A stretch of 64,000 bases of DNA, taken from the NCBI GenBank assembly GCA_025677835.1, contig JAIXMR010000022.1, positions 1 to 64,000 of the forward strand, given 5' to 3'. Source of the DNA: Sporodiniella umbellata. Lineage: Eukaryota > Mucoromycota > Mucoromycetes > Mucorales > Rhizopodaceae. The first letter of the stretch is position 1; every line of letters starts with the position of its first letter. A program made the position numbers and the translations under genes. Of the stretch, positions 1-10,534 are shown in pieces. The notes beneath the pieces are model-generated. The model was not told the origin of the DNA and did no database searches. It saw only the letters and a program-made list of their open reading frames with translations.

Positions 1-2
1 TT

Positions 3-875
3 ACACACGAGAAATGGACGGCCACCAGCACTGCTATCGAAAACACCTACAAGATACAACAACCGTCCATACCAATTGGCACTGTGGGGAGTATTCTTTC
101 TATAATTGACGACTTGGTGCGACTTAAGCTTGATAGAGATGTAGCTGATATTAAATTACGAACCCTAAAACTGCCGAAAAACGAAAAAAAGTTTGCCAAA
201 GCGGTTGCCGCATTTGTTAACAAGCTTCCAACTGTGCCGCTTGATGAGGATATTAATGAATGTGAGCTTTGCTCAAGATTCATTGATCCATTTCTCTCAG
301 GTTTGTTCGACGATCCTAAGGAAGGAGTATATTTGCGCTGGACAAATGAATCAACATTGGAGGCCAAGGAACTGCCCAACAACTTGCGACCAGACTTATC
401 CATCACCAAAACCATTGGTCTCAAGTGGGTAAGAAGCTTAGGATACGGAGAAGTCAAACCTTCTGCGCGTGAAAGTGACCATTACCTGGTAAGCCAAGAT
501 CTCATCAAGATGGTACTTTTTTGCAAGAATTCTTTGGATAAGCAGCTGATGGAAGGTGTTCTTGGGATACATGTTGTTGGCCGAACAATTCGGTTTTACG
601 TCCTTGTGTTGCCCGCCACTGCCACATATGTGATGTACTTACTCGCAGAGATCAAGGTGCCAGACTCGATTCAGGGTTTGCCTGGTTTTGTCACCGAACT
701 GCCATCCATTCTCAAGATTCTACATGTCTTCGACACAGTTTGCGTGTGCTCAATTACACCTGAAGTAATTGCTGGTCGACGAACACCAACACTTCCATCA
801 AAAAACTTTCAACAAATCATTTCTAGCTCAAAGAGCCGAAAGCGATCATGCCATCTTCACCGCAGACACAATTGA
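3..875 (+). CDS. PD-(D/E)XK nuclease-like protein, 5'-partial
   Basis: The frame is open from base 3, so the gene starts upstream of the window. The GTG at 84 is only a codon inside it. The visible part encodes about 290 residues and ends at 875. I cannot name the family, but the core carries a PD-(D/E)XK-like signature: RPD (Asp codon 393-395), then a predicted strand, then GYGEVKP (Glu 450-452, Lys 456-458), followed by the helix DHYLVSQDLIKMVLFCKN. That acid, E-x-K and helix order is typical of restriction-endonuclease-fold proteins. The middle is hydrophobic (FYVLVLPATATYVMYLL) and the tail is basic (SKSRKRSCHLHRRHN). I infer a nuclease-fold protein of a multicopy, possibly mobile or domesticated family. 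It lies next to a transposase fossil. Catalysis is not shown, and a nuclease-fold protein without activity is equally possible. Confidence 0.6.
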   Translation, partial: THEKWTATSTAIENTYKIQQPSIPIGTVGSILSIIDDLVRLKLDRDVADIKLRTLKLPKNEKKFAKAVAAFVNKLPTVPLDEDINECELCSRFIDPFLSGLFDDPKEGVYLRWTNESTLEAKELPNNLRPDLSITKTIGLKWVRSLGYGEVKPSARESDHYLVSQDLIKMVLFCKNSLDKQLMEGVLGIHVVGRTIRFYVLVLPATATYVMYLLAEIKVPDSIQGLPGFVTELPSILKILHVFDTVCVCSITPEVIAGRRTPTLPSKNFQQIISSSKSRKRSCHLHRRHN

Positions 876-1068
876 TTACGGGACGTATTGTACCACATTC
901 ATGCCTTTACTATCTCTCTTTGCCTCTCCTTACCTTTCTCCCCTTGTCTACTTTTGGCCAAATAAAATTCATCTGCCTTATCTATCTTTCATTTTTTTTC
1001 ATTTGGCCACCACCTACTATTTTACCTAATCACACAATTGTTTGGGTCATTACATTGGTTGCGATATT

Positions 1069-1950
1069 TATCCCAGCGCTGGTAAAAGTGCGAGACGGAC
1101 CCTTTGAAATGACTTTGCTTCATACTGTCGCAAACTTCTGTAATCCTCTTGGACAGTGTCTTACTGCAAAAAACTATGATGCTTAACCTTGCTCTTTGTC
1201 ACTGTCCAGAACTGTTCTATTGGGTAAAGTTCAGGAGAATAAGTAAGAAGATGCGCACACTTAGATCCTCAATGCTCAATATACTTCTTTATGTTCTCGT
1301 GCGTATGAACTGTACCTCTTCTCAATCTTTGCTGGACTATTTCTCTTAATAGAATGAAATCTTGCTTTTTTCAGCAAAAGTTTGTATTAATGTCTCATAA
1401 AGTTATTAACAGTACTGCGTGATACTTTAAGATCATGAAATTGTTTCAATGAATGCTCGGTTACCTCAACAACAGTAGCAGATGAATTAGCATCAATAAA
1501 GTGATAACAGTCACTTTATGTTCTTCAGTTAAGATGCACTTACGACCTACTTTTTTTACAGCTCTCAAAAGCACTGTCAGGACACACAATATACCAGCTT
1601 ACCCAACTATAAGCTGCTCGAATATGAATGCCCAACTGCTTTGCTGCAACTGCTGCAGTCATACAATTTTCAGATCGAAAAACTTGACTTTATCCTGGGC
1701 TGTATAATGCACATATTCTCGTTTTGGCTTTGCCTCCTTCTATGAATATCTTTATTTTTTGGCTTTTCAAGCAGCAATGGGCTAGTCAGGGAAGTTTTAT
1801 TGGGGACAGCATTTCCCAAGTACTCTGTATGAGTAGCAAAGCCTCAGCAATAAATTAATTTTGATTAACAATGTAGTCCATGGGCTCAAGACCACCATTC
1901 TCATCATTAACATTCCCATGCCCATCTTCGTATAGAAATACTGTACTCAT
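1069..1950 (-). pseudogene. Tc1/mariner (IS630-like) transposase fossil with deleted core
   Basis: Reading the minus strand from an ATG at 1950 gives, across several frameshifts and stops, the expected order of a Tc1/mariner-type transposase. First comes an N-terminal leader (MSTVFLYEDGHGNVND). Next is a helix-turn-helix region (QDKVKFFDLKI, then MTAAVAAKQLGIHIRAAYSWV in another frame). Then VGRKCILTEEHK, IDANSSATVVEVTEH and KVSRSTVNNFM. The end of the catalytic domain follows as NIKKYIEH, a stop, and HLLTYSPELYPIEQFWTVTKSKVKHH (1195-1245). Between about 1297 and 1380 the sequence jumps from the N-terminal domain to the last catalytic block, so the central part with the first two catalytic acids is missing. 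The element cannot encode an active enzyme. I could not define terminal inverted repeats or a TA target duplication. Family knowledge: these elements are abundant in Mucorales. Confidence 0.8.
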
Positions 1951-3029
1951 GTTGAATTGCAAAGTATTAAAAAGGAAAATGGCCAGTAGAAAATAATACA
2001 CACACTCTATTGACATCAATTTTGGCTGACCAATGACGTTATTTTAATTGACCAGTGGCATTGATTTTGATTGGCTGTGATATTACTTTTAGAAATGACT
2101 GTATATGTTCATTCATTGAGTGTGGCAATACTTCCTTAACCTTATCAATCGGCGATTGGAAGAATCAATATCTGTTATTTGTATTTACACAAAAAAACGT
2201 ACCAAGAGAACATCGTCTTCTTCTGTGTGGTAGCCGCTTGGCATTTTAAAGTAAGGGTAGTGTTTTTAGCTATAAAGAGGGGTCAAAGAATATGTTGATA
2301 ATGCATTTGGTTGTTAAAGGTAATCAGCATCACTGCTGCATATCAGTCAGGCACTGCTGGATTTGGGTTATTTTTTAGTTTCTAAAAGCGAAACACTCTG
2401 CTATATGGTAAAATCTATAGAGATTCAAGACTGATATTAAACATGATTAGTTTGTAGGATCGAGGATGTACCCCTTCTTCGATGTAGCCATATGTTCTTA
2501 TAATGGAAAGGTTGTATACTTGTATATATTCGTTTGCGTTATTCGCAGGTGGATTTCCTTCTGGTTTTTGAGTAATTTTGGGGGAGGTATTGTCTGAGTT
2601 GAATTCAGCATACGGAGGTCTATCGGTCTAGTTGTGTTTTAGAGTGATAATAATAGCTGAAAGGAACCTAAAATGGCGGCTTTCCAGAGGTTTACTATAT
2701 TTGGACAATTTGTGCTTGGGGGTAGCAGACTCAAAAGGTGAATTGTATAGAAAAATGAAGCTTGGACAGGGCAGTAAAAGATACGCGATCAAATACAGCA
2801 CTACTTATAAACGCATATGTATTGACCAAAAGATAAATAACAGGCGGGCTTCTACCCCTAGATCCTGATATAAACCTTAAAAGCTATGAAGATCGGAAAA
2901 TCGAATACTTACTCTTGATCGTTCCATTAATTTCCCTCTCGTTCTTTTTTTTTCTTTTTTTCCTTTTTCTATTTAAAACAGGATTGTCAAAGAAATGAAT
3001 TAATTTAGAACCTTTTCAATAAAAAAAAA
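1951..3029. other. Intergenic region, no gene recognised
   Basis: No reading frame here has codon structure or motifs I recognise. The region separates the transposase fossil from the HSF-type gene. The stretch at 2000-2090 holds several similar short motifs (TTTTGGCTGACCA, AATTGACCAGTGG, TTGATTGGCTG) that might be remnants of the transposon's end, but I could not pair them with the other flank. Pyrimidine-rich DNA at 2935-2980 is a plausible core promoter or 5' leader for the gene at 3030. Confidence 0.5.
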
Positions 3030-4081
3030 AGTATGGCTTTTTAAAGGATAAAATTTTACATCAAAATTGAAGTGTATTGACAATTTGTAGTGATTACTGT
3101 CAAAACACAATCCGCCTTTGTTAATAAACTATACAGGTAAAAAAAAAGAGCAACAGAACAAACCGCTAAACCTCTTAGAATGCTGGAAGATTTTAGTATC
3201 AAACATCTCATCTCATGGTCTGAACAGGGGGACACTTTCAGTGTCCCTAACCCTACTCGCTTTTCCAAATTAGTCTTACCTCAATATTTTAAACACAACA
3301 ATTGGCAAAGCTTTGTTAGACAATTGAACAGTAAGGGTATGATTTTAATCCAGAGTAAATAATACTTTACAGTGTATGGATTTCACAAGGTAAACGACAT
3401 GATCCACACCAATCCTGATAATCAGACCTGGGAATTTAAACATCCCGATTTTAAAAAAGGAGCCATTGATAACCTTCAGCATATCAAAAGGAAGATAAAC
3501 ACAAGGAACAATTACAAATCTCCGACTTTCATACTTCAGCCTGAAGATCCCTTTTATAAAAGCATGCTTTTCATGGAAGACCGTCTATCTCAGGTGTCGC
3601 GATCTTACGATAATCTCAAATCGGAGATGGACTCTTTAAAAGCTCTTATATCAATGCAGCAGAGTACTATGATTGACTTTACTCGGCTTTTTGCTGATGT
3701 TCTCCAAAACAAATGTAAAAACACAAATACAAACAATAATAAATACACGTATACGTGGCTGCTGACTCACACACGTATACTCTATCTCTGCGCCCTCTTA
3801 TAGACCCAAACGTTGACCAGAAAGAACTCATCCTATCCAAAGTAAGCCAGCTGCAGGAGATGGTTTCTGAAAGTATATTACCCTTTTCAAATGCTAGTGA
3901 CACTGAGTGTTATCGTAGTAGGAGCAGTAGCGTTTGTACTAATGCCAGCGATAACACAGACAGTAAGTGCATGTAACTACTTCTACTGGAGCTCTAACAT
4001 GACTGGTTGCATTTAGATACTAGTTCTACACTTCAGAAAATGGGTTTTGGCAAAGAATCCTTCTTGTTAAATCCAGAATAA
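3030..4081 (+). CDS. HSF-type DNA-binding transcription factor
   Basis: Short heat-shock-factor-family protein of about 254 residues. Proposed exons: 3030, 3091-3136, 3179-3330, 3373-3714, 3804-3962 and 4017-4081. The HSF DNA-binding domain fills residues about 9-113: AFVNKLYRMLED, then SWSEQGDTFSVPNPTRFSK, then the recognition helix NNWQSFVRQLN and MYGFHKV, ending HPDFKKGAIDNLQHIKRK. A coiled-coil-like stretch follows (residues about 135-165). The exon at 3091 has no in-frame ATG. Its first two bases TG complete an ATG only if the previous exon ends in A, as a 60-base intron 3031-3090 (GTATGG...TTGTAG) would give. With that start the CDS closes exactly to 255 codons, but the start remains an inference. 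The large activation domain of classical HSF1 is absent. It may be a diverged HSF or an Sfl1/Skn7-like relative. Confidence 0.85.
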
Positions 4082-4838
4082 AAAAATCAATAAAAAACAT
4101 CCGAGCGGGATAACTCGGCTTTGTTTTTAGAGTTGTAAAGGTACCAAACGAGACAAAGCAAATGGAAGATCAGGGAGAAATTGGCCGTTGCTGCTCTACA
4201 TAGATAAAAAGTTAACAAAGTGATACTACTCTAAATCCCCACAGAATATATTACACCATGTTGTTATTGAACCGTACCTTTACCATCATAAAAAAAAAAA
4301 GGACTGGCTTATTGTAGATACTCAGATTAAACTGTGTATTTAAAAAGCTAGTGCTTTCTGACCAGTGACTATCATTTTTTGCACCACTAGGCTGCTTAAA
4401 AAACAAAAGAAAGCTCAAAGCTTTTATATTATTCAATCTGACAGCGTATGACCAATTCAAGAGGCTGTACTAAATTTTGTAAACTTTAAGAGAAACAGGA
4501 GCACATTATCTCGGAGTGGTGAAATCGGTGAGTGGAAGAGACTAGTAGAAAGTTTGTGAAGCGAGACTTTCCTCGGCTTCAAATTGATAAATAGCTGTCC
4601 TTATGCGGGCAGTCACCAATTGCGGCTGTCAGTGAAATGTCCAGACTTGAAATAGAGCAACGATTATCACCATTGTTGCTGAGAGTGATGATCGCTGACA
4701 ATACTTAACATTATAAAAGTCCAAATTTTCTAAGGTTTGGAAAGACTAGACTACACCATTGCATTTTCTGAGTTCAAATAAGCAAATGTAGTCACATATC
4801 TTTTACTTGACTGACAGAAAGAGAAAAAAATAAAGGTT
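4082..4838. other. Intergenic region, no gene recognised
   Basis: This stretch lies between the HSF-type gene and the start of FMT1. I see only short non-coding frames and A-rich runs (for example 4289-4300). It probably contains the terminator of the first gene and the promoter of the second, but no specific element stands out. Confidence 0.5.
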
Positions 4839-6224
4839 ATGTTATTTCAATCACATGTACTTGTCAAAGTTGAACCACAGATCAGTTCATTGTTTCTAAC
4901 TTCTTCGTAGAAATCTGCTCGGATCTTGTGGAGTAGGAATTATTCTACTTCAAACAAACTTAAGATTTTATTTTTTGGTACAGACGATTTTGCTTCGACT
5001 CATCTAAAGACATTAATTAGCGAAAAACGTAAATGCGATTCTTCTAAACAATGCTCAATAATTTTTAGTTAACAAGATCTAACATTTTGAACAGATAATG
5101 CAAAGTCATGCATTGAGTCGCTGGATCTTGTGTGCCCACCAGATAGATATACAGGACGAAAAGGAGCAACATTGACACCAAGTAACTGACAAAAAAAAAA
5201 AGAGGGTACAGAAATTAACCTTTTTGCGTTTAGGCGAAACAAAAGGGTTAGCAGAACTCTATAACATTCCTATTCATCATACACCTTCTAAGGCAAAAAC
5301 TTTAGTCAATTGGAACCTTCCTACAGACAGACAATATGACCTGGGTGTAGTCGTTTCCTTTGGCTATTTTATTCCACCACACATTATCTCTCAGTTCAGA
5401 TTGGGTGCAGTCAATGTGCATCCTTCGCTACTACCTAGTTATCGAGGCGCGTCTCCCATTCAGCATACTATATTGAACGGAGACAGTCAAGCGGGTGTAA
5501 CCGTACAAGAATTAGACGATAAAGAGTTCGATGCTGGGAGAATACTAGCTCAAAGAGAAATGGTAGATAGATACAACTTCAAATATATATATATATATAT
5601 ATAGGGCTAAATAAAAATTAAATTTAGGATCTGGGAAGTTCTGCACCAGAGTATAAAGAGTTGAAAACCCAACTGAGTATTATTGGCAGTAAACTACTTG
5701 TAGAAACTTTAAAGAGTTTGGACAACAAAAAAGCCTCGGCTGTAACTCAGGATGTTTCCAAGGCTACTAAGGCTCCCAAAATAAACAAGTCGTGGTCTGA
5801 AGTTAATTTTAAGGACGTAGAAGCATGGAAAATAGAGCAACTTGATAGAGCAATAGGCCATCAATTTTCCTTACGCACAACTTATGTTAAAAAAAAGAAG
5901 AGAAAGTTGAGAACTTATACAGTTCAACTGTTGCACGTTTTCGTTCCTTCAGACCCTTGTAGCCTACTTGATGAAAGCATGCCTCCTGGTAGCTGGATAT
6001 GGCATGCACCGACTAATTCTATTCATATTCTTTGCAAGAATCAAACCATTATTGCGTGTCCTACCTTAAAGTTAGAAGGAAGAGATGCTATTCTAGCCAA
6101 AGATTTTGTCAACGGATTCGACCCTGAAGGCCTCTTTGGAGATGAACCTCTTTTTAGCGAAGAGGATAGAAAAAAGGCTGCAAAGGCACTTTCTGCAATG
6201 AAACCTTATTCTAATAAACAGTAA
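4839..6224 (+). CDS. FMT1: Mitochondrial methionyl-tRNA formyltransferase
   Basis: Transfers a formyl group from 10-formyltetrahydrofolate to Met-tRNA for mitochondrial translation initiation. Exons: 4839-4856, 4911-5028, 5095-5181, 5234-5562 and 5628-6224, giving 382 residues. The product opens with an arginine- and serine-rich presequence (MLFQSHKSARILWSRNYSTS), as expected for mitochondrial import. The hydrolase fold starts KILFFGTDDFAS. The region ESLDLVCPPDRYTG matches the N-terminal Rossmann part. VNVHPSLLPSYRGASPIQ is the folate-binding and catalytic signature, followed by GVTVQELDDKEFDAGRIL. The C-terminal domain (GRDAILAKDFVNGF) is the tRNA-binding OB-like part. The first coding exon is only 18 bases, and I chose this ATG because it alone gives an in-frame presequence. 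The intron at 5563-5627 contains a TA-dinucleotide run. The 3' end faces the minus-strand LST2-like gene. Confidence 0.93.
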
Positions 6225-6260
6225 ATTTCTTCACTATTCTCTTTTACTTTTAGTTGTTTA

Positions 6261-7588
6261 TTAAATTGCCAAGTTAAATAAGGTTTGTTCAATCGGTATT
6301 GCATCTTGCTCAGCTTGAAATACATGGTCATCTAATGATTCATTGATGTAGCATCTAAACAAAAGACCTAGAACAGAAGAAAAAGCCTGTGCTTGAGGTC
6401 CAACCAATATTGAGTCCGCAATAGAGCAAATGTCAAGATAGATATGGGCATCTTGTTGAGGGCTCCCAAAGACTAATGCTTGTTCTAGTGACTGGTATCT
6501 TTCTACATAAGCAAGTGGTGCCTTGAGCAACGAGCTACTGAGTGAGTCGACAGCCTCGATTATCCGCTGAAGTGAAGTTGCTCGATGTCGTATCCAAACT
6601 GGCAACGTGGGCTGGTTTCTCCATTGAGTGAAGTGACTTAACCATGTCACCCCTGCTAGAATGGCTAAACGGGGAATAGCAATTAAAGCTAGTGGCTCAG
6701 AGCATTGAATTGACTGAACGTCTAGTAGTCCATGATCGAGGACTCTTTCTAAAGTTAAAGGTAGCAGTTGTGTAAAAGGATCATTGAAAACGTCATGTAA
6801 CACAGGTTTGGGGAAAACTGCAGTATTCTGAGTCAGAAATAGATGGGCGTGATTTTCGAAAACTGTATGGACGTAACAATCATATAGTGCGTCTTCAAAA
6901 TGACACCAGGAGGTCTCAAAAGCATCCAGATCTAGTTTAATCAGCTCTTCTTTCTCTTCTGTTTTAGATCGACTTAAAAACGAAAAGAAGGAGACATCCG
7001 GGCGTTTCTCTAACATCCTACGCATCTTTAGTCGAACGTTCTCTAATGCTTGGTATAGTTGATCCGCAAAAGGTTTCAAAATTTCGCTAAATCGCTCCAA
7101 ATTTCTAATGTGGTATTGATGATGGATCACTTGAGCTGCAAACCAAATTGGCTCGTGATACCGTTTGGCATGTTGTCCTGGAGATGCAGACGCTTGTATA
7201 AGATGTAGTGTGTCCAAATATATACGCTGTTGTTGATGGACTTGCCATTCAACTTTCTTTGTCTTTATGTCTTCCTTTTCTGAGAGGTATTTTAGCTCTT
7301 GAGTACTCATCAGCCATTGCTCGTCTAATATACATGTTTGCAATCTTTTATAAGATTACCAATAGCAGTTGAATCGTTTCTATGCTTACCTGCATGATAA
7401 AGTAGAGATATAAAGTTTCCAGCTTTAAGTGCTGGTCTTTCAAAACGAATGCTTGGCCAAGACTTTAGTGATAAAATTTGTGCAGTAGCAGTAGCAGAGT
7501 GGTCTTTTTTTGTATTGCCTGCTTCGCTTGTCATATTTTCCATAACTAAACGAATAGTGTAAACTATAAAAGGATCTAAGCGAGGCAT
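6261..7588 (-). CDS. Lateral signaling target 2 (LST2)-like protein
   Basis: Two exons, 7390-7588 and 6261-7324 (read right to left), encode 420 residues. Residues around the splice read LLYHADEQWLMSTQELKYL, which resembles the start of metazoan LST-2 (a YADEEL-type motif). Two further matches support the call: WFAAQVI followed by a helical stretch ending ALENVRLKMRRM, and SEPLALIAIPRLAILAGV, close to the LST-2 signature EPALMFTIPRLAIV. Family knowledge: LST-2 proteins regulate endosomal trafficking of growth-factor receptors and usually carry a C-terminal FYVE zinc finger. This fungal protein ends (QTLFNLAI) without any Cys-rich FYVE finger, so it is the N-terminal LST-2 module alone. It is convergent with FMT1, with only 36 bases between the stops. 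Function in a fungus is not established. Confidence 0.72.
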
Positions 7589-8375
7589 TTTGTCGAGAGT
7601 TGTTTATGTATAATGTTTAAAGACGAAAAAAGTAAAATAACAATAAAAAAAAAAAAAAGGCCTGAAGAGCTGCTTTAATTTGGTTTTATTTCAATCTCCA
7701 TCTTGCCTTATTTTGTATCAAGGCGTTACTGTATTTTGTATCTGACTGCATAATAAAAAAAAACTCAACAAAAAGCAGTAACTCCCTGTAGTCGATTAGT
7801 TTGTTACTACTGAATCGTCATGTATTGGTCTGAATAAAAATTGTGGTTTATTATAAAGACGCTTTCATAGAAAATAAAAAAAACTAGAGAATAAATACAG
7901 CTTATGAGCTATTCTTTTCTTTTTTAAACTGAAGCCTTGAAAGTTGCTGGATTACGCTGTTCTATTAACGTATGTGTGATTATAGTATACGCTCCTATTA
8001 CAGAAAAGGAAATTCCTTTTTTTTAGTTTTAAGCCTATATAGCTAACGCTGTCTACTTGTTTGCTGGTTTTATAGTTCATGAATGTTTTTTTTTTTTACA
8101 GTTTTCGTTCATTGGAGAGAAATATACTTTTAACAACAACATCAGTGTCATCCAAAAAAAAAAAAAAAAACAGTCCAGGAGTATATAGTAGTAGACAGCA
8201 TTAGGCCATATTAAACTGTGGTTAGCAACGCGTAGGCTTTTTTTTTACAATAGTCACTGGTCTGACCACTATGCAGTACTCTGTGTAACCTTATAGAAAC
8301 CACGCAGCCATTGTTTAGAACTGAGATTTTTACCCATTGTACTGTTCTTCCCATTTTTCCATACACCTTATTCCA
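7589..8375. other. Bidirectional promoter region
   Basis: Divergent spacer between the LST2-like gene (minus) and the metacaspase gene (plus). It contains several poly-A and poly-T runs (7646-7659, 8087-8097, 8154-8170, 8239-8247). I see no open frame worth calling and no recognisable structured RNA. Confidence 0.5.
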
Positions 8376-10178
8376 ATGAGCTTTTCAGGACAAGGCTATA
8401 CAACTGGCGGGTACAACCCTGGATACTATCCGCCATATCAACAGTCGTATCCTTCTGTACCGCAAGGTTACCCTCCTCCACCACAAGGTTACCCTCCTCC
8501 ATCACAAGGCTATCCTCCTGCACCACAAGGTTACCCTCCTCCACCACAAGGCTACCCTCCTGCACCACAAGGTTATCCTCCCACACAACAAAATTATCCA
8601 CCTCCACCGCAGCACCAAGGTTACTCATCAGCCTCCCCGCAGGGTTATTCTCCGCATCCGCAGAGCTATCCACCATCATCCCCTCATGGGTATCCATCTC
8701 AAGGCTACCCTCCTCAGAATCCAAGTCTTAATGTGAGATTTCTAAAAGATCTACAAACAGCTTACAAATTCTAGAGCCCACCGCCACCACCCTATGCAAC
8801 ACAAGATCCAGCATTTTCTCCTCACGATCCAACTCTGAGCCAAGCCAACTATCCACAGCCACCTCATTCTTCTCATAATCCCTCCAGTATGTTTGAAAAA
8901 AGAACTATATATATATATATATATATGTGTGTATTGATTTTGTTTTCTTTTTTTTTTAAAAAAAAAAACACCAGTACCTTATGGTCAGCAACAGCCCAAC
9001 ATAAATCCAAACGATTTTGTGATGCATGTTGATCCTAAACTAAGAAATGCACCGCCTCCAAACTTCCAGCTTTCTAACTGTAAGCATTTGTACTACAGTT
9101 GCAGTCCCCAGCTAATGTGCATTAGGTCAAGGAAGAAAAAGGGCTCTATTGATTGGGATTAACTATTTTGGTACCTCTGCTGAACTCAAGGGGTGCATTA
9201 ATGATGTACACAATATTAAAGACTTTTTGGTAACGATGTATAACTTTCGCCAAGATGATATGGTTATTTTGACAGACGATCAACAAAATCCTCAGAGCAT
9301 CCCCACAAAACAAAATATGATACGGGCTATGCAATGGCTAGTTAACGGCGCTCGACCCAACGACTCGTAGGTATTCATATGAGCTAAAGAGTAACTAACA
9401 AGTATGTTTTTTTTTCTTAGCTTTTTTTTTCATTTTAGCGGGCACGGAGGAAGGGTATGTATAATAGTAGCATCTACTTTTTTTTAATTATTTTCTTGTA
9501 TTAGATGAAAGACTATGACGGTGATGAAGATGATGGGTACGATGAGACTATATATCCAGTAGATCACAATGTTTACGGCCAAATCGTTGATGATGTAAGT
9601 AGGAGGACAAATCATTACAGTTCTAAACAGAGAAACAGATGATGCATGACATTATGGTACGTCCCCTCCCACCTGGCTGTCGATTGACAGCCATCTTTGA
9701 TAGCTGTCACTCAGGAACAGCACTTGATTTGCCATACATTTACTCAACACAAGGTGTATTGAAAGAAAGCAGTCTGTTTAAAGACGCTGGGAACAGTTTG
9801 AAAAATGCTGGCCTGGCTTATGCTTCTGGTGATGCTTCCAGAGCAATTTCTTCAGTCATGTCTCTTGGGTCAAGAATCATGAACGGAGGTCTAGGAAGTG
9901 GAAGAGCAGCCCAGGTGAAGCAACAGAAGTCGTCACCAGCCGATGTCATTATGTTCTCAGGCTGTAAAGACTCGCAAACTTCAGCTGACGCCTACGAAAA
10001 CGGCCGAAGCACTGGCGCTATGAGTTATGCGTTCACTACCGCTTTAAGAAGTAACAGAAATCAGTCTTATTTACAGCTGCTCAATTCTGTTCGGATTATT
10101 TTGAAGCAAAAGTACAATCAAAGACCTCAGCTTTCATCCTCTCATCCTATGGATGTCAATTTACTTTTTATGGTCTAA
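8376..10178 (+). CDS. MCA1: Type I metacaspase with Pro/Gln/Tyr-rich prodomain
   Basis: Cysteine protease of the caspase fold that cleaves after Arg/Lys, linked in fungi to protein quality control and cell death. Exons: 8376-8732, 8775-8886, 8975-9079, 9126-9366, 9421-9454, 9505-9594 and 9639-10178, giving 492 residues. The first ~190 residues are a low-complexity prodomain with six tandem copies of QGYPPxP (8463-8588). The p20 domain begins [24 protein letters not shown]. The catalytic His lies in FHFSGHGGR (codon 9443-9445). The loop [18 protein letters not shown] supplies Ca-binding acids. The catalytic Cys lies in FDSCHSGT (codon 9706-9708). The C-terminal p10 part includes [16 protein letters not shown] and [11 protein letters not shown]. 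Both catalytic residues are intact. I started at the ATG of MSFSGQ because the sequence upstream in frame has no other ATG. Confidence 0.95.
8463..8588 (+). repeat. Six tandem 21-base repeats in the metacaspase prodomain
   Basis: Six consecutive 21-base units of the pattern CAAGGNTAYCCTCCNNCACCA encode QGYPPPP-type heptapeptides. Unit differences are mostly third-base changes or a Pro/Ala/Ser swap, so the array is likely to vary in copy number between strains. Similar GYPP/QGYP repeats occur in other fungal metacaspase prodomains and in annexin or rhodopsin tails. Confidence 0.9.
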
Positions 10179-10534
10179 ATATAAAGAAAAAAAAAGTAAT
10201 ACAATAAAGGAACCAGAAAAGAGCGAATATAGCTCTTTGGTATTCAATTTTTAGATTAAAATATAAGGATATTATCTGTGATAAGATATTTTATTTTAAA
10301 TAAAAACCGTAAAACAAATCTAGTTCTGTTTGTTTTACTGAAGTGACAACACTCTCAATTGTATGACCATCTGTATGTTTTTTATATTGCTACTGTTTGG
10401 CAAGAGGAAGTTTAGGATATAAGTGTTTAGAGTAAAGCCTATCCTATTACGGAAAAAAAGGACTATTACCAAAAAAAACAAAAAGTAAAAACATCGCTTG
10501 ACTATCTATTTCTTTTCTTTTAAAAGAAAAAAAA
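10179..10534. other. Intergenic region, no gene recognised
   Basis: Spacer between the metacaspase stop and the CHMP7 start, very AT-rich. It should hold the polyadenylation region of the first gene and the promoter of the second. The AAATAAA-like strings around 10200 and 10300 are candidate polyadenylation signals. Confidence 0.45.

Noticed and set aside
84..875. GTG at 84 as start of the first gene
   Set aside because: The frame is open upstream to base 3 and GTG starts are not expected in a fungal nuclear gene; the gene simply begins outside the window.
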